DNA of 64,000 nt from Pleurodeles waltl (GCF_031143425.1 NC_090451.1:352168339-352232338); one strand, 5' to 3'; shown: positions 24,177-35,689, counted from the stretch's first letter. A program made the numbers and translations. The notes: generated from the sequence alone by a model not told the origin.

Positions 24177-24625
24177 ATTCTGTTATATTCCTAAATTCCT
24201 TTCATTTAGGTTGAATGTAGCATAAAGCTGAGAGTGATCACTTTAGGATTTAGGCCTACTTTCAAAGTTTGTAATTGATTTAGATCCACATTACTGAGTA
24301 AAACTTTAGTCTGTAATTTACCATTGTGGACCTCTTTCACAACTATAATTCTCCAATTCCAAATCACTAAATCTTCCATTAATTAGCACCAAGTTTAACA
24401 CAAACCTCCAAGTCAACAAGAGCATAAATCACTCTTATTATTTGAAAGGCGAGTTTGTTAGACCCCAGAAAGAGTCTAGTTCTAGAAAAAAAACTATAAG
24501 CTGATGATGTTACTCTTGTGTTATGATCTCCTACTACAAGTAGAACTACATTTGGAAACAAGTGCAGCAAATGTATTAAACCCGCTCAAAGGTCAAATAA
24601 AGAAAGCACAAAATTAAAAAAATTA
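24177..24625 (-). pseudogene. Degenerate LINE endonuclease fragment
   Basis: On the minus strand from about 24570 a frame reads FPNVVLLVVGDHNTRVTSSA, matching the endonuclease block GDFNxR with F to H. Nearer the LTR, other frames give INGRFSDLELENYSCERG, then ITD and later SDHSQL, matching the NGRF...YT...G...IDY and SDHxxL blocks of LINE endonucleases. The order is right for the minus strand. With the RT remnant at 4011-4607 it forms one LINE split by the family B LTR. Stops and frameshifts are frequent; no clade is assigned. Confidence 0.5.
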
Positions 24626-25440
24626 AAAATAGTGATGTTGTCCAAGTCATCTCAAACAACTGGGCCACTTTCTGGCAGAAGTAAGATATGTTTGGGGGGG
24701 CGTTTGCAGAAGGTTAAATTGTTTAAAAAGTGTAACATTCAAACTCCTGCCATTTCAGTGCACAAGGTAGGATTATGTTAACAACAAACTGTCTGTATCA
24801 TTGATCTTTCGGGTGGTTTAAAATCCGTTTCAGACAACTCTCTACATGTTTCCATGTCACTGCAGAGTCTAGGCATAGGATTCCCGAGCCATAGCGTACC
24901 ATGCCATGTAGAAGCTTTCAGAAGAGGGGAGAGAGACTAACCCCTATATTCGAAATTTAATTTTGCTAATGCAGCTGAGCTAAATGGTGCACTGATTTTT
25001 AAGAGACATAAGCTGTTTGTCCCTTTTCAAATTCCTCATAAAAAAGTCAAACTAAGTAACTATCTGCATTTACTACTTTTACTTATTGTCTAGAACTCAT
25101 GATAAATTAGTGATTCTTCCCAAAGAGTATTATTTTTGCTTTTTCTGCATTTATGATTAGGAAATTTGCTTTGTAACAATTGAATATCGCATTTAGTTTC
25201 CCTTGAAGTCCTGTTGGATTGTAATAGAGCATTATCAAATCAGTGGGCATGCAAATGACATGGGATGTAGATATCCCTCATTTTGTTGGGACAAATTAGT
25301 GTTTCTTTTAGGGCTGTTGGTATGTCAGTGCAATACAGCTAAAAAAGGAGAGGGGCATGCAGACATCCCTGCAGTAAGCATTTTAAAATCTGTATTCTTC
25401 TTGAGAGACACCCAGAACTATCTAGTTCAGCTCGAGTCTT
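24626..25440. other. Unassigned AT-rich stretch
   Basis: No convincing gene is visible. On the minus strand near 24900 a short frame YGSGILCLDSAVTWK could be earlier LINE endonuclease sequence upstream of 24625, but one motif is too little to call it. The remainder is low-complexity AT-rich DNA. Confidence 0.4.
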
Positions 25441-26489
25441 GTAGGTAGCAATCTGATAGAAACTTCTAGTTGCAGATACCTTACTTTAGAATTTCCCCCA
25501 GGCGTCAGTCTGCATCTGCAGATTTTTCTCAAGCAGTACCCCTGTGCACCAGGTGGCATTGGTCGGATCCACATCTGTCGTCAGCGTCGTGCACCCATGA
25601 TATGATGCCGCAGGACCTATATGGGCACCACTCCGGCACGCTGACGTGAGTTCCTTTCTTTCTGTGCCAGCCAGTGCTGATCCAAAGAAGAGCTATCCCT
25701 CAGTCACGTTTTGACAGGTCTTTTTTTGGCTTTTTGTCAAAGATTTTTGAATGGCTGCACTCCTGGTGCGACAAGATGTCATCACATAGACCGGCTTCAA
25801 GGCCCTGCGGATCCTGTCATCGGGCGATGTCCGTAACTAATCTTGTGCTTGTGATGTCTGAAGCGCGAGCACAACCCAAAGACCTGCTCTGAGTGCCAGG
25901 CAATGAATTCCAAAAGCTTTGAGGGAGCGGTCCCTAAAGCTCTTTGTGGCCAGGCACTTGGCTCCGCGTCACTCCTGGTCTCTGTTGAGAGGAAGGTCCC
26001 GAGAACTGTTGCGGAGCCCTCATTCATCGTCGTCCCACTCCAAGTCCTTGGGACTGTTGGGTAAGTTGAGGCACAAGAAGAAATCAAAGAAGAACAAGCG
26101 TTCTTCAACTTTGGCCGCTGAGATAGGGAAAAGGAGCATCATTGTTCTAGGCCTCTGTCCTCGGAGCCTGCATCTGAGTAGGCTCTGTGCCTTCCCTACT
26201 GTCCAGGAGCCGGAGCGACCCCTGCCCAACTTGGAGAGTTTTGAGACCATGCGCCTCATCTTTGGGCAGTCCGACACCGCTGGAGCACCCTCGGGCCCGC
26301 AGGGTTGGCAGGGGCCTCTTTGGACTCTGCGCCTGCATCTTCGGCCTTAGTTCCAGGGGGCACCCATGGATCCAATTCTGGATCTGAACCAGTGTCGGTC
26401 TTACCACCTCGACCTTCCCCAATGCTGGTTCTGCTGTTAATGCTCCCTATGCTGCCTGTGCCCCTGGGTAGCGCCAACTCTGAAATGGA
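25441..26489 (+). mobile_element. DIRS-I left end with gag remnant
   Basis: The start (TAGAAACTTCTAGTTGCAGA, then CCTTACTTTAGAATTTCCCC) has the style of salamander DIRS left terminal repeats. Downstream are broken frames of a Gag-like protein, basic and serine-rich, interrupted by a run of lysines (KKKSKKNKRSS, about 26070-26105) and proline-rich segments (26300-26480). No frame is intact and there is no zinc knuckle. It stops at about 26489 where a family C LTR fragment begins. Gag assignment is by position and composition only. Confidence 0.55.
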
Positions 26490-27201
26490 CCCTTAGGCAC
26501 CCCTGGACACTTCGTGACTCTTGGAATTGGTCCCCTTCCTTTACAGGTCCTCAGGTCCAGCAATCCGTCTTCAGTGTTTTGCAGTCTGTTGTGGTCTTTG
26601 CAGAATCTCCTATCACGACTTTGGTGTGTTTCTGGGGAAGTAGGGTAATTTTACTTCTACTTCTCAGGGTCTTGGGGTGGGGTATCTGGGACACCCTTAG
26701 TGTTTTCTTACACTCCCAGTGACCCTCTACACACTACACTAGGCCTGGGGTCCCTAAGTGGTTCGCATTACACTCTCTTAGTATATGGCTTGTGTTGCCC
26801 CTAGGCCCATTGCATCCTATTGTATTCTACAGTGTTTGCACTACTTTTCTAACTGCTTACTTACCTGATTTTGGTTTGTGTCCATATAATTTGTGTATTT
26901 TACTTACCTCCTAAGGGAGTATATCTTCTGAGATATTTTTGGCACATTATCCCTCAAATAAAGTACCTTTATTTTTTGTAACTCAGAGTATTGTGTTTCT
27001 TATGATATAGTGCTATATTATATAAGTGGTATAGTAGGAGCTTTGCATGTCTCTTAGTTCAGCCTAAGCTGCTCTGCTATAGCTACCTCTATCAGCCTAA
27101 GCTGCTATAACACTACTAATCTACTAATAAGGGATAAATGGACCTGGCACAAGGTGTAAGTGCCATCAGGTACCCACTATAGGCCAGGCCAGCCTCCTAC
27201 A
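26490..27201 (+). mobile_element. Family C LTR, 3' fragment, sense +
   Basis: It matches the last ~710 bases of the LTR at 1107-3955 (ACTCTTGGA.TTGGTCCCC at its start, AATAAA at 26957-26962) and ends GGCCAGCCTCCTACA at 27201. The left ~2.2 kb of the LTR is missing and the sequences either side belong to different parts of a DIRS element (gag, then RT/RNase H). A deletion therefore probably removed both the LTR's left part and DIRS sequence. Confidence 0.8.
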
Positions 27202-29767
27202 CTCCCTTTCATCGAAGCTTTTCTGGACATAGTGCATTTTCAAGCTTATCCTCCCGAACAGTGAGTCCAGGATGTGAAACCGATGTTTCAGCTTCTATCC
27301 TGGGTTTGATTGACTCACTGTGAGATTGCTGGACCTCATGGTCTCCTGCATCCTGCTTGTGACTCATGCCTGTTGGCATCTGTGGGCTCTGCAGTGGGAC
27401 CTGAAGTTCCAGTGGCGCGGCATCAGGGAAATCATGGTCTGAATTGCAGAGGACAGTGCAAAAGATCTCCAGTGGTGATTGACAATGGTGTCAGTGTAGG
27501 AGGCTGGCCCTCTATGTAATGTGAAAAGCTAGGCACACAGTACAGGGGGTCCAGGGAACCACATATTGGTTTACAGGGATAAAAACTAGATTTAAGGTAG
27601 CTTTGTTAAGCATTTAGGCCAATCTTAAAGAAGTGCAAAGTGTTGTACTCACAGTATCAATCATGCAACTCACACACTCATAGGAATAACTCAAGACCAA
27701 TAAATAAAAATACTTCAGGTTTGTACGTAATTTTTAAGACCAAGATTATCAAAATTGGTGAAGTACTTTCTGAGATATGATTGGAACTTTCTGTTGTAGA
27801 GTGGTACCTCCACTCTGGCTGGAGTTCTTAGGCGATTTTCGAAGCCTGGAGGTCCTCTGGGGTTCTTTTAGAGTTTTTTGCAATTGTCCAGCAGCTACTC
27901 AGTGGCGTTTGTTGGGTCCTAGGTGCAGCAGGCAGGGTTTGGTGCCTTTTCCTTGTTGCAGCAGGTCCACAATTCTCATAACTTGGATCTTCTTGGTGCT
28001 GGTCTTCTTTTGTCCATTGGATCTGATTACCTGGTCTAGGGATGCCCACTGAATACTGTATTTAGTGGGTGTTTTCGGGGAAACCTGGTAGTGACCAATG
28101 GTTCATCTACCTTAGGATGGCTACACCAACTAAAGTGACCACTTCCTGTGACCACTTCCCTATCCCTGATTGGCTATTTTCCTTCCATCAAAGTGCAGGA
28201 AAATGGAATGTAGTGCCCACCTTTCAGGCAACACCTTAGGGGTAGTGCATGTAAGGTGGGGCCACTCCTCCTACTCTTTGTGTAGTTTCCCACCTTTGCT
28301 GCCGCCAGAAGTGGGGTTTTGTGAAGGGGGGTGATCATCTGTTGCTAGCAGCCAGCCTGGGGGTCAGATTTTAATGGCGGTAAGCCTTTTGAAGCTCGCC
28401 ACCAGAACAGTGCACATTGCGGGGGGAGAGGTAGGGTACCTGTTAGCACCTCCACCCAGGAAAGGCATTGTTCTACAAACCAGAGAGACAGATCTCTCCT
28501 CAAAGGTTTGTATATAGGGTGTCTAGAGGTTGCAGGCTGGATAGGACCAGTCAACAACCATGCCAGGGTAGTTAGCTTTTGCAGGGGGCACCTCTAAGGT
28601 GAACCCTGGGTACATTTAGGGATAAATCCAATACTGGTACCAGTTTGGATTTATAATTCCGAGTTGTTTGATACCAAACAACCCAGGATTCAGGGTGGCC
28701 AGTAGTAGATGGTAACCTTGTGTTGACCAGTGTCCAGCATATGTTTTAAAATGGCTGCTCTGTTCACTTACTATGCCCCAGGTTTGGCAGGGACACAGTG
28801 GGGGCATATTGCTCATGCCGGTATGCCCTCACATATAATATGGTGCACCCTGCTTTAGGGCTGGAAGGCCTGCCAGAGGGGTGTCTCATCCATAGTGTAC
28901 GCAGTCTTTGGTGGACACGGCACACAGGCACTGTGCCATGTCAAGTTTGTGTTTTAGGCATGCACCTGGACACCCAGCCTGCAATGGCAGTGCTGGGTGC
29001 ATCCGGGTGCATGGTCCTAGAGGGTGGCACAATTAGTGCTGCTGCTCTCGGTGGCCACCCTTAGTACCCCATGCCCTGGGTACCGAAGTGCCTTTTTCTA
29101 GGGACTTATAGTGGTAGCTAAAGGTGTATCTGTCCAATTGTGCCAATGGATCACAACAGTTTTAGGGAAAGAGCTCTGGCCCAGGAAACCTGGTTAGCAG
29201 GGGCCCTGGGCACTCAAATTTCTAGGTTACATCATACATCAGGCAAAAAATGGGGGGCTAACCATGTTAAAAATAGGCCTTTACTCACAGTCAATGGCAG
29301 ACACCTCTCCCTTTTTCAGCCAAATCTGGCAGTAGTGACAGATGTCACTCCTGGGATGGGTCAGCCATCTAGGTGAGGTAGAGATCAGAGGCCTCTGGTC
29401 TCCTACGGAATCCAGGCTCCACATCAACATTTATGATCTCCGACCAATCTGGCTGGCATAGAAAGCCTTCCTATCCACTATCAAGGAAAGACTAGTGCAG
29501 GTGTTGATGGACAACACCACAGCCATATGGTACTACAACAAACATGGTGGGGAGGATTAGTGGATCCTTTGTCAAGAGACCTTGTGCCTTTGGACATTGC
29601 TGGAATGTCAGGGCATTTCCCTGCTACTTCAACTTCTGGCAGGCTCTCTGAACATTAGAGCGGACAAACTCAGTGGAAGATGCCTAGCGGATCATGAACG
29701 GCATCTCTGTCTGGTGATGGTGCAAAGTTTCTTTCAGCAGTGGAGAGAGCCTCAGTTAGATTTTTGA
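27202..29767 (+). pseudogene. DIRS-I RT end and RNase H, split by an LTR
   Basis: The two parts are 27202-27494 and 29290-29767. The first has broken frames of the RT thumb/connection (WVLIDSL, LWSPASC and PVGICGLCSGT-type blocks). The second carries the DIRS RNase H: VVTDVTPGMG (first catalytic aspartate), GLWSPTESRLHINI, VLMDNTTAIWYYNKHGG, and LAGSLNIRADKLSG, where the last block holds the late catalytic aspartate. Stops at 29558 and elsewhere inactivate it. Joining at the GTCAG/GTCAA duplication restores collinearity. At about 29768 the sequence jumps to Gag of another DIRS copy. Confidence 0.7.
27495..29289 (-). mobile_element. Solo LTR, family A (1.8 kb)
   Basis: It starts TGTAGGAGGCTGGCCCTC and ends GGCCTTTACTCACA, with 5-bp flanks GTCAG (27490-27494) and GTCAA (29290-29294). 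It aligns through most of its length with 50729-53200 (AAAGCTAGGCACAC near the start, the GATACCAAACAACCCAGG island at 28670-28687, TAGTACCCCATGCCCTGGGTA near the end), but lacks about 0.7 kb of the interior. Sense is minus. It interrupts DIRS RNase H sequence. Confidence 0.82.
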
Positions 29768-31138
29768 ACCTATCGAGAACATGCAATGTGATTTTGATGA
29801 CGTGATTCAGGCTATAAAGTCAGACACTGAGACAGCCAGATTGTTAGGCACCCTGCAGTATAGGAAAGTACCTTTTCGTGGAAGCAGGGGCAGAGGACAA
29901 CCTTCATTTAGTGGAGGATATCAGCAGTATAGATATCCATTGAACTCCACCACTTTCCAGGCTTCTAGACCACAGTATCAGCAGAGACCGCCGCTCCCAG
30001 CAGCTTACACCAGACCCTATCACACAAGTAAGCCTGGACGACAATCTAAAGAAACTGCCCATAGACAAAGACTGCCTCCAGCCGGTTCTCTTCCATTCTT
30101 ACCCTACAGTCTTCCTTGGAATATTAAAACATCATATCCAGCACTGGCGGCAAATAACCAAGGACAAATGGGTGCTAGAAGTAATTCACTTTGGACACCT
30201 CTTAGAGTTCATTCAGATTCCCCCGTTAATGTCTCCACCCCAGGCTCGACAAAGACATCTTCGTCTGCTCAGCTTAGAAGTGGGAACCATGCTGAGCAAA
30301 GGAGCCATAGAAGTTGTACCATATTCCCAGAGAGGGAAAGGTTTCTACTCCCTTTTTTTCCTCATTCAGAAAAAATCTTGCTTATAGAGACCAATCCTAG
30401 ACTTGCAGGATTTACATTCTGGATGATCACCCTACAAGACGTCCTACAACTTCTAAACAGAGCAGACTATATGGAGTCTTTGGACCTTCAGGACGCGTAC
30501 TTCCATATTGCCATTCATCCACTACACAGGAAGTTCTTAAGATTTGTGGTGAACGGCAGACACTTCCAATTCAAGGTCCTTCCCTTTGGGCTACGATTGG
30601 CACCACAAATATTCACCAGATGTTTGGGGCCAGTCGTAGCCTACCTAAGAAGAAAGAAGCACCAGATTTTTCCTTATATAGACAACTGGCTAGTGAAAGC
30701 CCCCGACGTCTAGTCAGCGCGCAAGTCCGTCAAGGCGACCCTATGGCTTTTCAAGGACTTGGGCCTTGCTGTAAACCAGGAAAAATCATTGCTCCAACCT
30801 TCTACTAGGTTCGCCTTCCTAGGAGCTATATTGGTCACGCAACAGACCAAAGCCTACCCAACACTGGACAGGCAAAACAAGTTAATCTCCCTAGCGAAGC
30901 AAATTCAAAGAAAAGCGTTTCTTGCAGTTCGTCAGTAGAAACCCTTACCAAGGATGATGTCATCGTGTATAAGCCTCATTCCCCACTGTCGACGTCACAT
31001 GTGTCCAATTCAAGAGGAGCTGAACAATGGAAGCAAGCACAAGGATCCTTTGAGGACACGATCCACATAACACCACTCATGACAGCTTCTCTCGATTGGT
31101 GGACAGTTCCTGAAAACATTTCACGAGGTCTGCACTTC
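29768..31138 (+). pseudogene. DIRS-II gag C-terminus and reverse transcriptase
   Basis: The frame from 29781 reads DVIQAIKSDTETARLLGTLQ then an RG-rich patch (FRGSRGRGQPSF), as in DIRS Gag tails, then runs into a reverse transcriptase. RT blocks are DLQDAYFHIAIHP (first catalytic aspartate), FRFVVNGRHFQFKVLPFGL, and FPYIDNWLVKAP at about 30670-30705. The usual YIDD is YIDN here (aac at 30684-30686), which should abolish polymerase activity. A stop at 30711 and frameshifts follow. The 5' part of Gag and the left terminal repeat are absent, so DIRS-II is 5' truncated or recombined with DIRS-I. Confidence 0.8.
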
Positions 31139-31880
31139 ATAACACAGATTCCTCCACTGACCGTAACGACGGATGCATCATTGACCGGATGGGGTGCATG
31201 ACTGTAGGACCTGCGAGTGAGCAGCAAATGGCCCCCTCTCACCATCTCTTTCACATCAACCTCGAGCTGAGCAGTGTATTATGCTTAGCAAGCCTTCCTC
31301 CCAAGAATTCGAGGCTCGACAGTGCTTGTCAGAACGGATAATACCACCACAATGCACTATCTCAACAAATAAGTTGGAACGCGTTTCCACCTTCTAGCTC
31401 GAGAAGCGCAGACCATTGGAGTTGGTTTATCCAGCACTCAGTGCGCATAACAGCGGAGCATGTCCCAGGCCTACAAAAAAACATTGCGGATTAGTTGAGC
31501 AGGTTGACAGCATTTCCTCACGAGTGGGAATTAGACCAGCGGACACTGGATGGAATATTCAACCAGTGGGGAAAAACAAATCTGGATCTGTTCGCAACTT
31601 CCCAGAGCACCAAATGTCAATATTACACATCACCAACAGGGATCGTGGGGGGATGCATTTTCGATTACATGGTCAGGGATTTATGCATACGCCTTTCCTC
31701 CAATTCCTCTCCTGACAAGGGTAATCAGGAAAATAAAGTCAGAACACTGCCAGATAATTCTGATAGCTCCAGCGTGGCCACGTTGGTACATGGAGTTACT
31801 TCTGCTATCCTAATGTCCACCCATCAGACTGAAACCAATTCCGGAGCTGTTCACCATCAACCAGGGACAAGTCAGACACC
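31139..31880 (+). pseudogene. DIRS-II RNase H and connecting region
   Basis: RNase H begins at LTVTTDASLTGWGA (about 31160-31200, first catalytic aspartate) and continues through several stops with VRTDNTTTMHYLNK (31330-31370). A DIRS-type linker follows, HEWELDQRTLDGIFNQWG then DLFATSQSTKCQYYTS (31515-31630), which resembles the retroelement block seen between RNase H and recombinase in this group. Reading frames change at least three times. I do not see a clear methyltransferase domain, which many DIRS elements carry here. Confidence 0.65.
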
Positions 31881-32893
31881 CGGATCCCAAGTCTCTGAGC
31901 TTATCGGCATGGCTCCTGAATTAAATGAATTCTGCCGCTTAGACATACCAAGTGATTGCAGGGACATACTAGCTAAAGCACGGGCAGATAGCACAAATAA
32001 AACATACCGCCTGAAGTGGAAACGATTTTGTTTGTGGTGCGAAGCCAGGAATATACACCCTCTCTTCTCTGCCCAGGAAAGTGTTTCCATACTTCTTACA
32101 GCTAGCAAGCTCAGGGCTTGCCCATGCGTCCATCAGAGTCCATCTAGCAGCTATCTCCCGATATAGGAGAATACCAGGCAAACCATCCTTATGTTCTCCT
32201 CTATTAATAAAACAATTCTTGAAGGATCTCTTCAGATCCTTTCCTCCAGTAAAAGCCCCACCTCCAGCATGGCAACTTAACATCGTCCTCAGCCAGCTCA
32301 TGAAGGAGCCCATTGAACCCATTCATAGGGCAGACATAAAGTACCTCAGGTGGCTCTCCTCCTCGCCCTTACTTCGGCACGAAGGGTCAGCGGAATACAG
32401 GCGTTCATGGTACAGGAGCCTTTCTTGCAGTTCAAAAATTATAGTTATTCTGCGCACCAATCCCAAATTCATCCCTAAGGTTCCTTTGGATTTTCATATT
32501 AATGAGCCAGTAGTGCTAAAGTCATTTTTCCCGAACCCCCAAACTGCTGCGGAAAGAACCCTGCATTCACTCAGTCTTAAAAGATGTATCAAATTTTATT
32601 TGGACAGAACGAAGTCCTTTAGGAAGACTAACCAGCTATTCTTAGCCTTCAGTACCTCTAGAAAAGGGCGCTGTGTTACTAAACAGACTATTTCTCGATG
32701 GATTAAGGACACAATCGTTTTCTGACATCAGAAGGCAGGTAGACCATTGCATACGAGTGTGCAAACACATTCCACCAGAGCAATAGCCACATCCTGTGCA
32801 CTGTTCGCAGGTATTTCAATACAGGACATCTGTCGTGCTGCAACATGGAAGACAGCTCATACTTTCACGCAGCACTATTTCCTGGATACAGAG
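31881..32893 (+). pseudogene. DIRS-II tyrosine recombinase, split by Harbinger
   Basis: This would integrate the circular cDNA by strand exchange. The N-terminal core-binding part starts near ILAKARADSTNKTYRLKWKR (about 31966-32026), shifts frame near 32080 and continues as SIRVHLAAISRYRRI and KRCIKFYLDRTK. Catalytic blocks are HSTRAIATS (HxxR, about 32769), then ISIQDICRAATWKTAHTF, and HYFLD with the nucleophilic tyrosine codon at 32876-32878. A stop at 32723 and the shift at 32080 inactivate it. Harbinger is inserted 15 bases after the tyrosine codon; the C-terminal tail resumes at 43473. Confidence 0.8.
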
Positions 32894-32990
32894 GCCCTCA
32901 TTCTGACCCTGGCGGTCGGTGATAAAGCGGCGGCCAAGCCGCCAACAGGCCGGCGGTCTAAAATATGCAATTCTGACCCTGGCGGGAACC
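32894..32990 (+). repeat. Harbinger left terminal inverted repeat and subterminal repeat
   Basis: TCATTCTGACCCTGGCGG starts at about 32898. A second copy of ATTCTGACCCTGGCGG lies at 32970-32985, 70 bases further in and in the same orientation. GGCGGC/GCCGCC palindromes fill the gap. Such motifs would be recognised by the transposase or its Myb-like partner. Confidence 0.75.
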
Positions 32991-33737
32991 GCCAACACAG
33001 CCCGCCAACTTAACACTCCGCCCGCCACGGCGGTACAAACAAACAGCGCGGCGGTTCCCGCCAACAGCCAGGCGGCAGACAATGTACCGCCCACCCTATT
33101 ACGACCCACCAATCCGCCACCTTTTCCGGGGCGGGAGCACCGCCGATAAGAACACGGCGGAAACAGACTACGAACGGGAAAACGCTCACCTCTACGCACT
33201 CCACGCGAGATTCCGGCAGTATGGAACCAGAGTTGCAGGTCATCCCCGCACTCCTATACCTGCTCATATACCAGGAGCACGCCCGGCGGCGCGGAAGACA
33301 TCGGTGAGTACTGCACCTACGACACAGGGGAGGGAAAAGATTACCGGCACACACCCACTACAACACACACATCAATGCATTCCCACAGATCACTGTCACA
33401 ACCCACAAACCACCCCCCTCCGAAATAATGCAAAGACCAAAAGAAGAGATCATAAACGGGCAGATATATTGAAATATGGACACCAGTAATCCCAATAAAT
33501 AAATAAACTATGTACAAAATATATACAGCTACTAAATGTAGTCCAACCACTGTCCGTGGATCACAGGGGTCCTGTGCAAAGGGGCAAGGCCCAGTCCCAC
33601 GACAAGAACTCCACGGAGAGAACACTGCAGGGGCATCAGAAAGAAAATAGGACAGGCACCTCAGGGGGAAGGGAAGGGGGGGCACCTCAGCCACTTGAGT
33701 ACACGACGCCAGATCCACGAGGGGACTCCATGACCAC

Positions 33738-34348
33738 TGGGCCATCCTGGGGAGTGCTAAGCCACAGTCCATACAGTCCATACAGTGGGTGGCCTGCCCA
33801 CTGGCCCATCCTGGGGAGAGCAAAGCCACAGTCCATACAGTCCATACAGTGGGTGGCCTGCCCACTGGGCCATCCTGGGGAGAGCAAAGCCACAGTCCAT
33901 ACAGTCCATACAGTGGGTGGCCTGCCCACTGGGCCATCCTGGGGAGAGCAAAGCCACAGTCCAAACAGTCCATACAGTGGGTGGCCTGCCCACTGGGCCA
34001 TCCTGGGGAGAGCAAAGCCACAGTCCATACAGTGGGTGGCCTGCCCACTGGCCCATCCTGGGGAGAGCAAAGCCACAGTCCATACAGTCCATACAGTGGG
34101 TGGCCTGCCCACTGGGCCATCCTGGGGAGAGCAAAGCCATAGTCCAAACAGTCCATACAGTGGGTGGCCTGCCCACTGGGCCATCCTGGGGAGAGCAAAG
34201 CCACAGTCCAAACAGTCCATACAGTGGGTGGCCTGCCCACTGGGCCATCCTGGGGAGAGCAAACCCACAGTCCAAACAGTCCATACAGTGGGTGGCCTGC
34301 CCACTGGGCCATCCTGGGGAGAGCAAAGCCACAGTCCATACAGTCCAT
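33738..34348. repeat. Minisatellite, 64-bp unit, 10 copies
   Basis: There are ten copies of a unit containing CATCCTGGGGAGAGCAAAGC, then CCATACAGT once or twice, and the partly palindromic AGTGGGTGGCCTGCCCACT. Most units are 64 bp; one lacks a CCATACAGT and is 55 bp. Long open frames on both strands here are a consequence of the repeat, not genes. It lies about 1.3 kb beyond the stop of the minus-strand Myb-like gene. Confidence 0.9.
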
Positions 34349-34439
34349 AACAGACCCCACTGCCACTGGAGGAGGCAAGTTGGCCAGAGGACATCCTGCA
34401 GCCCTGCCGAGATAGATCCTGCCCTGCCACGTCTGCCAA

Positions 34440-35625
34440 AGGGCCAGCGGTTCTTGCCTTGAAGGGCCCAGTTCAGCGCTCCTTGCCTTGAAGGGCCCAG
34501 TTCAGCGGTTCTTGAGACGGCGGGGCCCAGCGGAGTGGTTCTTGAGACGGCGGGGCCCAGTTCAGCGGTTCTTGAGACGGCGGGGCCCAGCGGAGCGGTT
34601 CTTGAGACGGCGGGGCCCAGTTCAGTGGTTCTTGAGACGGCGGGGCCCAGTTCAGCGCTCCTTGCCTTGAAGGGCCCAGTTCAGCGGTTCTTGAGACGGC
34701 GGGGCCCAGCGGAGCGGTTCTTGAGACGGCGGGGCCCAGCGGAGCGGTTCTTGAGACGGCGGGGCCCAGTTCAGCGGTTCTTGAGACGGCGGGGCCCAGT
34801 TCAGCGGTTCTTGAGACGGCGGGGCCCAGTTCAGCGGTTCTTGAGACGGCGGGGCCCAGTTCAGCGCTCCTTGCCTTGAAGGGCCCAGTTCAGCGGTTCT
34901 TGAGACGGCGGGGCCCAGCGGAGCGGTTCTTGAGACGGCGGGCCCAGTTCAGCGGTTCTTGAGACGGCGGGGCCCAGTTCAGCGGTTCTTGAGACGGCGG
35001 GGCCCAGTTCAGCGGTTCTTGAGACGGCGGGGCCCAGTTCAGCGGTTCTTGAGACGGCGGGGCCCAGTTCAGCGGTTCTTGAGACGGCGGGGCCCAGTTC
35101 AGCGCTCCTTGCCTTGAAGGGCCCAGTTCAGCGGTTCTTGAGACGGCGGGGCCCAGCGGAGCGGTTCTTGAGACGGCGGGGCCCAGCGGAGCGGTTCTTG
35201 AGATGGCGGGGCCCAGTTCAGCGGTTCTTGAGACGGCGGGGCCCAGTTCAGCGGTTCTTGCCTTGAAGGGCCCAGTTCAGCGGTTCTTGCCTTGAAGGGC
35301 CCAGTTCAGCGGTTCTTGCCTTGAAGGGCCCAGTTCAGCGGTTCTTGAGACGGCGGGGCCCAGTTCAGCGGTTCTTGAGACGGCGGGGCCCAGTTCAGCG
35401 GTTCTTGAGACGGCGGGGCCCAGTTCAGCGGTTCTTGAGACGGCGGGGCCCAGTTCAGCGGTTCTTGCCTTGAAGGGCCCAGTTCAGCGGTTCTTGAGAC
35501 GGCGGGGCCCAGCGGAGCGGTTCTTGAGACGGCGGGGCCCAGCGGAGCGGTTCTTGAGACGGCGGGGCCCAGTTCAGCGGTTCTTGAGACAGCGGGGCCA
35601 AGTTCAGCGGTTCTGGAGACGGCGG
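34440..35625. repeat. Minisatellite, 30-bp unit, about 39 copies
   Basis: The main unit is GTTCTTGAGACGGCGGGGCC + CAGTTCAGCG (30 bp). Variants are CAGCGGAGCG in place of CAGTTCAGCG, and a GTTCTTGCCTTGAAGGGCCC form one base shorter. Variants occur in runs, pointing to block duplications. It ends 65 bases before the stop codon of the minus-strand Myb-like gene, so it may fall in its 3' UTR. Confidence 0.9.
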
Positions 35626-35689
35626 CCGGTCTATGGCCAACTGCTCATTGCCTGGTGGTGCCCTCCTGGGCAGCGGGGATGGTGCTCCT

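Noticed and set aside
26147..26496. Overlapping frames in GC-rich sequence at the DIRS-I gag end
   Set aside because: Several frames are open in parallel without domain. I kept only a general gag-remnant call.
33082..33489. 135-codon frame with Arg/Pro-rich start near the Harbinger left end
   Set aside because: It overlaps the GC-rich subterminal region, has no domain, and does not suit a gene of this family.
33341..34462. Open frames of 190-345 codons on both strands over the 64-bp repeat
   Set aside because: Repeat artefacts: the same peptide in three frames, no family match, and non-multiple-of-three unit length.
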